From the NCBI GenBank assembly GCA_023398495.1, contig JAEWSG010000142.1, positions 1-64,000 of the forward strand: DNA of 64,000 nucleotides, in the 5' to 3' direction. Below, in pieces: positions 8,243 through 17,666 of the stretch. The stretch's first letter is position 1; the number at the start of each line of letters is the position of its first letter. The notes under the pieces are model-generated. The model was not told where the DNA came from. It saw nothing but the letters and a program-made list of their open reading frames with translations, and did no database searches. A program made the position numbers and the translations under genes. The stretch comes from Bacillota bacterium (GTDB lineage: Bacteria; Bacillota; Clostridia; Acetivibrionales; Acetivibrionaceae).

Positions 8243-9103
8243 TTATCCCTTCTTTTCTGCTTGAGCAACAGCTGCCCTTACAGTGTTTTTCATAAGCATT
8301 GCAATTGTCATAGGTCCTACACCGCCTGGAACAGGAGTAATGGCAGATGCAACCTGGCTAGCGGACTCATACTCAACATCCCCAACAAGTTTTTTGTTCT
8401 CTAGACGGTTTATTCCTACATCAATAACAACAGCACCCGGTTTTATACTGCTACCTTTGATCATTTCAGGTCTTCCAACAGCCGCTACAAGTATATCGGC
8501 TCTTTTTATAACTTCCTCAAGGTTTTTTGTTCTTGAGTGGCAAACCGTCACAGTACCATGCTCTGCAAGCAGCAACATAGATTGAGGTTTTCCAACGATA
8601 TTGCTTCTACCAACAATAACACATTCCTTACCGGCAATTTCTATACCCGACTCCTTTATAAGCTCCATTACACCTGCCGGCGTGCAGGGAAGAAACTGCG
8701 GATTTCCGGCCACAAGTCTTCCTACATTCTCGGGATGAAACGCATCAACATCCTTTGAGCTGTTAATAGCAAGTATAATCTTCTCTTCATTGATATGTTT
8801 AGGAAGTGGAAGCTGTACAAGTATTCCGTTTACCTTGTCATCGTTATTCAGCTTTTGAATAAGCGATAAAAGCTCCTCTTCTTTAACCTTCTCATCTAAA
8901 GCATATTCAAAAGATTGTATACCAATCTCTTCACATGCTTTTTTCTTTGAATTAACATACACCCTTGAAGCAGGATCATTTCCAACTATAACAACAGCAA
9001 GACCCGGATGTATGTTCCTCTTTTTAATATCATCAACAGCCTGCTTTAACTCCCCTTTTATTTTTGTTGCCAATTCTTTACCATTTAATACTCTTGCACT
9101 CAT
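8243..9103 (-). CDS. folD: Bifunctional methylene-THF dehydrogenase/cyclohydrolase
   Basis: The 286-aa product is full-length FolD, which interconverts 5,10-methylene-, methenyl- and 10-formyl-tetrahydrofolate in the cytosol using NADP. Visible family motifs are YVNSKKKACEEIG (catalytic Lys/Tyr region), GILVQLPLP, CTPAGVMEL, VGRSNIVGKP and TPVPGGVGPMTIAML. A half-Rad50-like ATPase gene follows within 4 bp. Confidence 0.97.
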   Translation of the reverse strand: MSARVLNGKELATKIKGELKQAVDDIKKRNIHPGLAVVIVGNDPASRVYVNSKKKACEEIGIQSFEYALDEKVKEEELLSLIQKLNNDDKVNGILVQLPLPKHINEEKIILAINSSKDVDAFHPENVGRLVAGNPQFLPCTPAGVMELIKESGIEIAGKECVIVGRSNIVGKPQSMLLLAEHGTVTVCHSRTKNLEEVIKRADILVAAVGRPEMIKGSSIKPGAVVIDVGINRLENKKLVGDVEYESASQVASAITPVPGGVGPMTIAMLMKNTVRAAVAQAEKKG

Positions 9104-9144
9104 ATTTTATCTACCTTTCTATTGATTTTCCAACGATAATCATT

Positions 9145-11424
9145 TTATTTTATTACACTTTTCTTGTCAATTTTTTTAAGACTTTTTCCATGCCCTTTTT
9201 TGTTTGAATTTTTGTTCTTAGTGTCTTTGTACTTGGCGTCTTTGTACTTGGCGTCTTTATTCTTGATATCTTTATTTTTAACATCTTTATTTTTAACATC
9301 TTTGTTTTTAACATCTTTGTACTTGACCTCCTTGTTCTTAATGTCTTTGTACTTGACCTCCTTGTTCTTTACATCTTTGTTCCTGACGTCTTTGTTTTTA
9401 GCGTCTTTGTTCCTGATGTCTTTGTTTTTAACGTCCTTTTTCTTCACATCTTTATTCTTAATATCTTTGTTTTTAATATCTTTGTTCTTAACATCTTTGT
9501 TCTTCGATACAGTCTTTTTCCCTCTGCTTTTTTCAGCGGTATTACCTTTATATCTGCTTTCTGTATCCCCAAAATATCCCTGTCCATCTTTTCTCTTAGG
9601 TCTTATAAGACACGTACTTCCAAAACCTATCAAATCTTCTCTGTTTGCTGTTTTAAGAGCCTCATAGACAAGGTTGTAGTTTTCTTTTTTTCTATACTGC
9701 AACAGTGCTCTTTGCATGGCCTTTTCCTTTGGTGCTTTTGGCACATATACACTTTTCATGGTTCTTGGGTCAATTTCTGTATAAAACATACAGGTTGACA
9801 AAGTTCCTGGCGTGGGATAAAAATCCTGAACCTGCTGGGGAGTGTAATTCATCTCCTTAAGGTACAGTGCAAGCTCAATGGCTGCATTGAGATCACTTCC
9901 GGGATGGCTCGATATCAGATATGGAACAAGGTATTGCTCCTTCTTTAACTTTTTATTTATATCATAGAATTTTTTTACAAACCTGTCGTATACTTTTCTC
10001 TGGGGTTTGCCCATCTTCTCTAAAACCCTGTCAACCACATGCTCAGGGGCAACTTTCAATTGTCCGCTAACATGGTGTTCGCATAACTCGTAGAAAAAGT
10101 CATCATTTTTATCAAGCATGAGATAGTCGTATCTTATACCTGAGCGAATAAACACTTTTTTTATTTCGGGCATCTCCCTAAGCTTTCTCAGAAGTGCCAA
10201 ATATTCACTGTGATCAACAATCAGATTCTTGCAGGGTTCCGGATGAAGACATTGTCTTTCCTTGCACACTCCTTTTGTATCCTGTTTTTTGCATGCTTTA
10301 TTTCTGAAATTAGCTGTTGGTCCTCCGACATCGTGTATATATCCCTTAAATCCTGGCTGCCATATAATCTTCTTTGCCTCATTTATAATTGAGGTCTGGC
10401 TTCTCTTTTGAATAATCCTTCCCTGATGAAAATTGAGTGCACAGAAAGAACACCCTCCATAACACCCCCTATGGCTGGTTATGCTGAATTCAACCTCATT
10501 TATTGCAGGAACTCCTCCTTCATTTTCATACGAAGGATGATAAGTTCTCTCATAAGGCAGTGAATAAACCCTGTCCATTTCCTTTTCACTCATAGGCAAA
10601 GTAGGAGGGTTTTGCACAAGATACCTGTCCCCATGTTGTTGAACTAAAGTTTGCCCTGTATAAGAATCTTGCTCATTATATTGGATAATAAAGGCCTTAG
10701 CATATTTCCTTTTGCTTTCCGCTACCTCATCAAAAGATGGAAGAATAACTGGTCCATTACCTTTAGCCTCTGAATCTCTCCCGATATAATGTTTTATATT
10801 TTCAGGAAGGTTGTCTGCTGCTGAAAGATATGCAGTTCCTCTTACATCCTGAATTTCACTTATAGTTTCGCCCTCTTTTAGCCTTTTGGCTATCTCCAAT
10901 ATAGGCTTTTCTCCCATACCGTATATTAAAAGATCGGCCTTTGAGTCTACCAAAATAGAACGCCTTACCTTGTCATCCCAATAATCGTAATGTGCAAACC
11001 TTCTTAAACTCGCCTCAATTCCCCCGATTATTATAGGAACATCCTTGAAGATCTCTCTTGCCTTATTTGTATACACAATAACAGCCCGATCCGGTCTATT
11101 ATGTGCTTTTCCACCAGGTGAATACAAATCATCACTCCTGGTTTTCCTGCTTGCCGTATAATGGTTTACCATAGAATCTATAACTCCCGACGATATAAGC
11201 ACTCCTAATTTAGGACGTCCTAACGTCATAAAGTCTTTATTGCTTTTCCAATCCGGCTGGGCAATAATTCCAACCCTGTACCCTTCGCTTTCTAAAATCC
11301 TTGTAATAATTGCATGTCCAAAGCTTGGATGATCTACATAAGCATCTCCGCTTATATATAGAAAGTCCAGTTCATCCCAGCCCCTATCCTTCATATCTTG
11401 TCTTGTTATCGGTAAAAAACCCAT
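9145..11424 (-). CDS. YgiQ-family radical SAM protein with minisatellite tail
   Basis: The 759-aa product matches the YgiQ family. It has an N-terminal B12-binding-like region and a radical SAM [4Fe-4S] motif (GCYGGCSFCALNF, CxxxCxxC, about 320). A Cys-rich stretch follows at about 380-396 (CKKQDTKGVCKERQCLHPEPC), and the family C-terminal region includes YPTPGTLSTCMFYTEIDPRT. The substrate is unknown. The last 130 or so residues are non-family low-complexity sequence made of about 20 repeats of NKD(V/I/A)K. The start is supported by AGGTGTGATTA before the ATG. Confidence 0.88.
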   Translation of the reverse strand: MGFLPITRQDMKDRGWDELDFLYISGDAYVDHPSFGHAIITRILESEGYRVGIIAQPDWKSNKDFMTLGRPKLGVLISSGVIDSMVNHYTASRKTRSDDLYSPGGKAHNRPDRAVIVYTNKAREIFKDVPIIIGGIEASLRRFAHYDYWDDKVRRSILVDSKADLLIYGMGEKPILEIAKRLKEGETISEIQDVRGTAYLSAADNLPENIKHYIGRDSEAKGNGPVILPSFDEVAESKRKYAKAFIIQYNEQDSYTGQTLVQQHGDRYLVQNPPTLPMSEKEMDRVYSLPYERTYHPSYENEGGVPAINEVEFSITSHRGCYGGCSFCALNFHQGRIIQKRSQTSIINEAKKIIWQPGFKGYIHDVGGPTANFRNKACKKQDTKGVCKERQCLHPEPCKNLIVDHSEYLALLRKLREMPEIKKVFIRSGIRYDYLMLDKNDDFFYELCEHHVSGQLKVAPEHVVDRVLEKMGKPQRKVYDRFVKKFYDINKKLKKEQYLVPYLISSHPGSDLNAAIELALYLKEMNYTPQQVQDFYPTPGTLSTCMFYTEIDPRTMKSVYVPKAPKEKAMQRALLQYRKKENYNLVYEALKTANREDLIGFGSTCLIRPKRKDGQGYFGDTESRYKGNTAEKSRGKKTVSKNKDVKNKDIKNKDIKNKDVKKKDVKNKDIRNKDAKNKDVRNKDVKNKEVKYKDIKNKEVKYKDVKNKDVKNKDVKNKDIKNKDAKYKDAKYKDTKNKNSNKKGHGKSLKKIDKKSVIK
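9211..9504 (-). repeat. 15-bp in-frame minisatellite in the YgiQ C-terminus
   Basis: About 20 tandem copies of a 15-bp unit (ACATCTTTGTTTTTA-like on the plus strand) encode the pentapeptide NKDVK with V/I/A and N/Y/K variants. The unit is a multiple of three, so copy-number change would lengthen or shorten a basic tail without shifting frame. Confidence 0.9.
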
Positions 11425-11600
11425 TAATCACACCTAATTTCACTAAGTATTGTACTATTATTATGTACAGTTATTCCAATAATAAATAATTTGAATTGTA
11501 TGTACTTGTATATTATAATATACCTTATCAGATTATTAAAGCAAAGCTTTAAAGCGTCTCTTTGCAAGTCTTTAATTTATTTATATTTTGGGAGGTTCGC

Positions 11601-13826
11601 ATGGACAACAATATGGAAGCACCTGGAGTTAATAAAAACTTTTTTAGCAGAGCGGCAACAGAAATTTCAGAGTTCTATGAGGAGTATAAAACACAAAGAC
11701 CTCTAACTTCAAAACTAGTTATGCTTACAATTGCAGCAGTTTTGCTCGCTATAATTCTTTTATTCGTTCATAATCAAACTATACAGTCTAAGGCCGATGG
11801 TTTTGATGATTATCAATATGTTTTTCAAAATAATCTTGTACAAAACCCTAGTTTTATTTCGGTAAAACGTTTTTTTACAGAGGTTTTTTATCCATCAACT
11901 GTACAAGGCTACTATCAACCTCTTGCTATGGTATCCCTTATGATTGACTGTGCTTTAGGTGGCAGTAAAGATAATATAATTGTTTTTCACATTACAAGTT
12001 TATTAATTCATATACTCAATTCAGTTTTGGTTTTATTACTTTTTTATCTGCTATTTAAAAAAATCTGGCTTTCTTTTATTGGTGGTGTCCTTTTCGGCAT
12101 CCATCCTATTTCTATTGAAGCAATTGCTTGGCTAAGTGAAAGAAAATCTATATTAGCAACTCTGTTTCTTTTACTTTCAATGATACTATATATTCTTTAT
12201 ATTAAGTCTTCAAAGAAAAGATATATGTTGATCTCACTAGCTGTTTTTATCCTTGCACTTTTGTCAAAACCTATAGCTGTATCACTACCCTTAATATTAC
12301 TAATACTTGACTATCTGTGGTACAAAAGATTAACATTCTTGACCATTTTTGAGAAGATTCCATATTTTATTATTGCTCTTATATTTGCCATTATAGCATA
12401 CATTTCACAAAACAATACCGCTTTAATTGCTAATACTGTAATGAGTTCAAACATTCTACAAATATTCTTGCTCATATCATATAATAATATATTTTATTTA
12501 TGGAAATTAATGTTTCCTACTGAACTATCTCCATTTTATTCATATATTGAGCCAATTTCACTGACTAATCCTGCATACTTAATACCAGCAATTTTAACAA
12601 TTCTTATTATTGTTTTCTTTATAATTACTTGGCGTTGGTCAAAACCTCTTCTACTAGGCTATTTGTTCTATATAGTATCAATTCTACCTACCTCTGGAAT
12701 AATCAAAGTAACATCAGCTATTACTTGTTATAGATATGCATATTTTCCATCTATCGGTATATTAATTTGTCTAATTATACTAGTAAATAGTTTCACAAAA
12801 CTAAAAATGAATCGATTAATTAAATATGTAGTTACCTTAACTCTTATTTTTTCAATATCAATTGGAGAAATTGCAGCTTCAACTGCTTACTCATCTAAAT
12901 GGAAAGACACTGAAACATTAAACATTCATGTTCTAAATATTAATCCCAATTCTGCTGTTATTGTAAATTCATTAGCATCAGTATATATAAAACGACTTGA
13001 GTTTGAAAAAGCAATTGAACTCCTTAATCAAGCCCTAAAGCTTGATCCGAATTATTATGTAACATATATTAATTTAGCAACAGCACTTACTTCTATAGAA
13101 CGTCATACCGAAGCCATTTCAATGTACAATAAAGCAATAGAATTAGGTATATATATTAAAAATGACTTTTCTGTTGCATTATACAACATGGGGAAAATTT
13201 ACAAAGCTAATGGCTATTTAGAAGATGCAAAGAAATATTTTGAAGAGAGTATTCGTTTTAATCCAGAAAACAATAATTCCAAACTGCAACTTGCAATAGT
13301 TTTAAACGAACTGGGTAACTTCGATGAAGCAGTATCAATTTGTAAGAATATACTTAGCGACTTTCCAAACTTAGCATCTGTGTATAATTATTTAGGTATT
13401 ATATACGCAGAAAATAAAGATTATAATCAAGCTATAACACAATTAAGCATATCACTAGCCTTAAATCCTTACGACTCCTTCACTTACTATACACTAGGAA
13501 ACACTTTAGTTAACTATGGCAAATTTTCTGAGGCATTAATGTGTTATGATGAAGCACTAAAGCTCGATCCTAACAATACCAATATATACAATCAATATGC
13601 CAAATTCTATGCACAGCAAGGCACATTTGATAATGCTATCGCTTTATTGGAAAAATCCCTTGCTTTATTTGAAAACTCTGAGGCGTACTTAATTTTAGGA
13701 AACATATATAAAGACACAGGAAAATATAAGGAATCTATTGATTCTTATCAAAAGGCATTAGACATAAATCCAAACATTCAAGATATTCAAGAAATCATTG
13801 ATAGCCTTAAGGAAAAAATCAAGTAA
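11601..13826 (+). CDS. GT-C-like membrane protein with C-terminal TPR repeats
   Basis: The 741-aa product has a short cytoplasmic N-terminus and about a dozen hydrophobic helices (about 45-430). At least eight tetratricopeptide repeats follow (about 445-735), with typical AIELLNQALKLDPNY units. The first loop holds FDDYQYVFQNN and YYQPLAMVSLMID, the acidic pattern of TMTC-like GT-C glycosyltransferases. Extracytoplasmic protein glycosylation is therefore plausible but unproven. GGGAGG 6 bases before the ATG at 11601 fixes the start; an upstream TTG at 11562 lacks one. It is the only plus-strand gene before cotJ and is monocistronic, with its own terminator. Confidence 0.75.
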   Translation: MDNNMEAPGVNKNFFSRAATEISEFYEEYKTQRPLTSKLVMLTIAAVLLAIILLFVHNQTIQSKADGFDDYQYVFQNNLVQNPSFISVKRFFTEVFYPSTVQGYYQPLAMVSLMIDCALGGSKDNIIVFHITSLLIHILNSVLVLLLFYLLFKKIWLSFIGGVLFGIHPISIEAIAWLSERKSILATLFLLLSMILYILYIKSSKKRYMLISLAVFILALLSKPIAVSLPLILLILDYLWYKRLTFLTIFEKIPYFIIALIFAIIAYISQNNTALIANTVMSSNILQIFLLISYNNIFYLWKLMFPTELSPFYSYIEPISLTNPAYLIPAILTILIIVFFIITWRWSKPLLLGYLFYIVSILPTSGIIKVTSAITCYRYAYFPSIGILICLIILVNSFTKLKMNRLIKYVVTLTLIFSISIGEIAASTAYSSKWKDTETLNIHVLNINPNSAVIVNSLASVYIKRLEFEKAIELLNQALKLDPNYYVTYINLATALTSIERHTEAISMYNKAIELGIYIKNDFSVALYNMGKIYKANGYLEDAKKYFEESIRFNPENNNSKLQLAIVLNELGNFDEAVSICKNILSDFPNLASVYNYLGIIYAENKDYNQAITQLSISLALNPYDSFTYYTLGNTLVNYGKFSEALMCYDEALKLDPNNTNIYNQYAKFYAQQGTFDNAIALLEKSLALFENSEAYLILGNIYKDTGKYKESIDSYQKALDINPNIQDIQEIIDSLKEKIK

Positions 13827-13860
13827 AATCATACATTAATATTTTTGTATAACTTAAAGA

Positions 13861-13901
13861 ACGACAATATATATTTGCTTTTAACAAATATATATTGTCG
13901 T
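13861..13901 (+). terminator. Terminator after the TPR membrane protein
   Basis: A perfect 17-bp stem (ACGACAATATATATTTG and its complement) encloses a 7-base loop, 35 bp past the stop. It is AT-rich and probably works in both directions, also insulating ftsK. Confidence 0.8.
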
Positions 13902-13975
13902 TTCCAACTTATGACTTAAACGATTTATTACATTTTTATTAATCCAGGCTGGGTATAAGCTGTGTATTCAAAAAT

Positions 13976-16333
13976 TTATTCTGCATTTGTCTCATTTCTC
14001 ATATTTAGCTCATACCACTGTTGCTTTGAAATCAGTACCTGCCTTGGCTTACTGCCTTCAAATCCTCCAACTATACCTCTTGCCTCCATTTGATCAACAA
14101 TTCTTGCAGCTCTGGCATAACCAACTTTAAACTTCCTCTGTATTAGTGATACTGACGCCTGCCCAGCCTCAACCACCAATTCTATCGCCTGTGGGAGAAG
14201 CTCATCATTGTCTCCCTGATCTTCTTCATGAGTTTCCTTTTCACTGTTTATTTCCTCAATTATGTTTTCATTGTATTCAGCGGCACCTTGAGCCTTAATG
14301 AATTCTACAACACTTTCAACTTCCTTGTCTGATACAAAAGTGCCCTTAACTCTTATGGGCTTTGGTTCACCAACAGGATAGAAAAGCATATCACCTTTAC
14401 CTAGCAGTTTTTCTGCTCCTGCCATATCCAGAATAGTTCTTGAATCCACCTGTGATGATACGGCAAATGCTATTCTTGAAGGAATATTTGCCTTTATTAC
14501 ACCTGTTATGACATCCACCGAAGGTCTTTGTGTTGCTATAACAAGATGCATTCCGGCAGCCCTTGCCATCTGTGCCAGTCTGCATATCGCATCCTCTACA
14601 TCATTTGGTGCAACCATCATCAAATCGGCAAGTTCATCAATTATAATTACAATCTGCGGCAACGGTTCTTCACCAGCATCCGGTTTCACTATTGCGTTAT
14701 AGCCCTTAACGTCCCTGACACCCTTTTCTGCAAAAAGCTTATATCTGTTTACCATCTCTTGAACTGCCCAATTCAAAGCTCCTGCAGCTTTCTTAGCATC
14801 TGTTACAACTGGTATAAGCAAATGAGGTATTCCATTATATATTCCCAATTCAACAACCTTCGGGTCTACCATAAGAAGCTTTACTTCACTTGGAGAAGCC
14901 TTATACAAAAGACTTACAATTATACTGTTTATACAAACACTTTTCCCTGAACCCGTAGCACCTGCAACTAAAAGGTGCGGCATCTTGCCAATATCAGCCA
15001 CCATATTCTGTCCCGATATGTCCTTTCCAAGTGAAAAAGCCAACCGGGATGAATGCTCCTTAAATTCCTTTGATGCAATTACCTCTTTAAGAAAAACAGC
15101 TTCAACCTCTTTGTTTGGCACCTCAATACCAATTGCAGCCTTACCAGGAATAGGTGCCTCAATTCTAACTCCTGATGCTGCGAGATTTAAAGAAATATCA
15201 TCCGATAAGTTAACAATTTTACTGACCTTTACACCAGGGCTTGGCTGAAGTTCGTAACGCGTAACGGCAGGACCCCTGCTTACATTTACTACTTTTGCCT
15301 CAACTCCAAAGCTATTTAATGTTTCTTCAAGCTTCTTTGCACCTCTAAGTGCAGCATTCCTAAAGTCTGAAGAATTACCCATTCCGCTTATATTATCTTC
15401 TAGAAGCGTTGCATCCGGATACTTGTAATTTATATTTGTCTTCGCTTTATGAGAAATCTCATTATCCACAGATTCTTTGAGCTTTTCCATTTCAGCCGCA
15501 TGATTTTCCTTTTTCTTTAAATCCTTTACAATAAATTCAACATTCTCATCTTCATTTTTAAAATTTTTTATTTCAATCTTTGGGACATCACCTTTTTGCT
15601 CTTTTATTTCATTTGCAGCTTTCTTAATATTAATGTCAACAACCTTACTTTTTTCAATTTTCTTACCGTTCATTACGATATCAGGCTCAAATCCTACTCC
15701 TTCATCGTCCATATCAGACGATGGCAATTTTATACTATCCTTAACCCTGTTAACCGTTCCTAACAAAGTATTCTTTATGCCTATTACAATGCCCGCAATG
15801 GATATATTAGTCAATAATATTATATCTATAATAGCTATAGTACTTATAATAATAATTGTACCAAGGTTTTTAAATAGCATAAGAAACGGAATACTTACTA
15901 TTCCGCCCATAATTCCTCCACCCTTTAATGCGGTTCCATCATTATAAAATTTCATCAGGTAATTCATAGTACTCATGTTAATATAATCAAGTTCTCTATA
16001 ATGACCTGTCTGTATTAATGCTGATATTAACAGCATAAGTATGGAAATGTGTATTAATTTTGAGTTAACATTTACGGTATTTCTCTTAAAAATAACCAAT
16101 ACTCCATACACAATTAAAATAGGCGGTATGGCCATACCAACAGGCCCTGTAAAGCCCAAAACAATACTTTTTACTATATTACCAAAAACACCTATTGACC
16201 CATTAAAATAAATTCCAAGCAAAATAAGAATCCCAAATGCAAGCATCAGAATGCCTATAATTTCATGATTATACTTAAATATTCCACGTTGGCTTTTTTT
16301 ATACTTCTTCTTTTGTACCTTCTTGATTTTCAC
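13976..16333 (-). CDS. FtsK/SpoIIIE DNA translocase
   Basis: The 785-aa product has four N-terminal membrane helices (about 25-175), a charged linker, and the translocase motor with Walker A (VAGATGSGKSVCIN) and Walker B (IVIIDELADLMM). The C-terminal gamma winged helix (LLPQAIELVVEAGQASVSLI, ending GSKPRQVLI) reads polar DNA motifs. It pumps chromosome ends through the division or sporulation septum. I chose the GTG at 16333 because GGGGGTG lies 6 bases upstream; an upstream GTG at 16384 has no ribosome site. Neighbours ylzJ and tepA are conserved beside spoIIIE in Bacillus, so this may be the SpoIIIE orthologue. Confidence 0.93.
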   Translation of the reverse strand: MKIKKVQKKKYKKSQRGIFKYNHEIIGILMLAFGILILLGIYFNGSIGVFGNIVKSIVLGFTGPVGMAIPPILIVYGVLVIFKRNTVNVNSKLIHISILMLLISALIQTGHYRELDYINMSTMNYLMKFYNDGTALKGGGIMGGIVSIPFLMLFKNLGTIIIISTIAIIDIILLTNISIAGIVIGIKNTLLGTVNRVKDSIKLPSSDMDDEGVGFEPDIVMNGKKIEKSKVVDINIKKAANEIKEQKGDVPKIEIKNFKNEDENVEFIVKDLKKKENHAAEMEKLKESVDNEISHKAKTNINYKYPDATLLEDNISGMGNSSDFRNAALRGAKKLEETLNSFGVEAKVVNVSRGPAVTRYELQPSPGVKVSKIVNLSDDISLNLAASGVRIEAPIPGKAAIGIEVPNKEVEAVFLKEVIASKEFKEHSSRLAFSLGKDISGQNMVADIGKMPHLLVAGATGSGKSVCINSIIVSLLYKASPSEVKLLMVDPKVVELGIYNGIPHLLIPVVTDAKKAAGALNWAVQEMVNRYKLFAEKGVRDVKGYNAIVKPDAGEEPLPQIVIIIDELADLMMVAPNDVEDAICRLAQMARAAGMHLVIATQRPSVDVITGVIKANIPSRIAFAVSSQVDSRTILDMAGAEKLLGKGDMLFYPVGEPKPIRVKGTFVSDKEVESVVEFIKAQGAAEYNENIIEEINSEKETHEEDQGDNDELLPQAIELVVEAGQASVSLIQRKFKVGYARAARIVDQMEARGIVGGFEGSKPRQVLISKQQWYELNMRNETNAE

Positions 16334-16411
16334 CTTGACACCCCCAAATAAATGTGAAAAAGCATTCATACCATAATATATCACATTTTAAGGGTTTTAT
16401 CTACAACCATT

Positions 16412-16633
16412 TCATGTCGGACCATAGGTTTCAATTATCTCACCCGGCATAAGTTTCGGATTAAGATATACTTTTGGCGAAGTGCTGATCACCCTGTTTA
16501 TCCTGTAAGTATTATTTGACAATTGCGAAGCCACAACCTTTTCTCCTTCGTATTCAATTTCAACAAATTTGTAATTATCGTTATTTTGTTCGCTAAAAAC
16601 AACCTCGACAGGAATAATAGAATACAAAATCAC
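16412..16633 (-). CDS. ylzJ: YlzJ-like protein
   Basis: The 73-aa product matches small YlzJ-like proteins (MILYSIIPVEVVF start, PKLMPGEIIETYGPT end). The function is unknown. The GTG start overlaps the tepA stop in GTGA, with AAGGAGGG 8 bases upstream, so the two are translationally coupled. ftsK/spoIIIE lies just downstream, the same context as in Bacillus. Confidence 0.85.
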   Translation of the reverse strand: MILYSIIPVEVVFSEQNNDNYKFVEIEYEGEKVVASQLSNNTYRINRVISTSPKVYLNPKLMPGEIIETYGPT

Positions 16634-17439
16634 TGCAAACCCTCCTTAGAATCTATGTAGGGAGTTCCATTGCTTTCCTTTTTTGTTTCTATAAGTTCAT
16701 AAAGCTTTCTTAATGCTTCCTGAAGGCCTCCTGTCCCATCAATAAGCCCTTGTTTTACTGCCTCTTCACCAAATAAAATTGTACCCACATCATTTGCAAG
16801 TTCTCCGGTTTTAAGCATTAGGCTACGAAAAGTTTCCTTGGATATTCTGCTGTTTTTTGCTACAAATTGTACAACTCTCTCCTGCATTTTATCAAAATAC
16901 TCAAAAGTCTGAGGAACACCTATTACCATACCGTTTAGCCTAATGGGATGTATTGTCATAGTTGCGGAAGGTGCAATAAATGAATACTTTGTTGATACCG
17001 CCATTGGCACCCCTATGCTATGTCCACCACCTAAAACAAGTGACACCGTAGGCTTTGACATACTTGCTATCATTTCAGCAATTGCGAGTCCGGCTTCAAC
17101 ATCTCCTCCTACTGTATTAAGTATCAGAAGCAGTCCATCTATTTCTTTGCTTTCTTCGATTGCTACTAATTGAGGTATCACGTGCTCATACTTTGTTGTT
17201 TTATTCTGAGGCGGTAGTACAATGTGTCCTTCTATCTGACCTATAACCGTTAAACAGTGTATATTTCCTTTTTCATTTAATACAGTTATCCTTCCTAATT
17301 CCTTTATTTCCTGAATCTCTTCCTTCTTTTCCTTCTCCTCCATGTTTTCCTCTATAATTGAAGCTCTATCAAATGTTACTTTGTTCTCTCTGTTCAAAAC
17401 ATCACATCCTTTATTGTAAATCTCTTTATTAGTATCCAT
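16630..17439 (-). CDS. tepA: ClpP-fold protease TepA-like
   Basis: The 269-aa product has a ClpP/crotonase fold: LLLILNTVGGDVEAGLAIAE, then VLGGGHSIGVPMA with the nucleophile Ser in GHSIG, then SATMTIHPIR with the His. TepA (translocation-enhancing protein, YlfI/YlzJ locus) is a cytosolic ClpP-like peptidase linked to preprotein export in Bacillus. No ribosome site precedes the ATG at 17439, while AAAGGATG precedes a TTG at 17397, so the true start may be 14 residues downstream. Confidence 0.85.
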   Translation of the reverse strand: MDTNKEIYNKGCDVLNRENKVTFDRASIIEENMEEKEKKEEIQEIKELGRITVLNEKGNIHCLTVIGQIEGHIVLPPQNKTTKYEHVIPQLVAIEESKEIDGLLLILNTVGGDVEAGLAIAEMIASMSKPTVSLVLGGGHSIGVPMAVSTKYSFIAPSATMTIHPIRLNGMVIGVPQTFEYFDKMQERVVQFVAKNSRISKETFRSLMLKTGELANDVGTILFGEEAVKQGLIDGTGGLQEALRKLYELIETKKESNGTPYIDSKEGLQ

Positions 17440-17626
17440 TGTAATAATAAAATTATTACAATAAAGAAAAAAGATTGTTTAAGAATACATTTGAATTTCA
17501 TTACCCCTAATCTTTCTTACCTGTAAAAATTTAAAGACAAGCATAAATACGTATTTACTAAAGTTAGTTTCAGAACATTTTGCTTTCAAAATTTCGTGAG
17601 AAATACAAGAAACACGCACACAAAAA

Positions 17627-17649
17627 AAACCTCGCAATTTGCGAGGTTT
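17627..17649 (-). terminator. Terminator at the end of the type IV pilus cluster
   Basis: The stem AAACCTCGC/GCGAGGTTT with a 5-base loop lies 18 bp after the lipoprotein stop. A/T tracts on both sides suggest bidirectional use. Confidence 0.8.
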
Positions 17650-17666
17650 CGTTTCTTTAATGTTAA

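Noticed and set aside
9164..9667. CRISPR array or antisense 167-aa protein in the ygiQ repeat
   Set aside because: The 15-bp units are contiguous with no spacers, and the opposite-strand hydrophobic frame is an artefact of the coding repeats.
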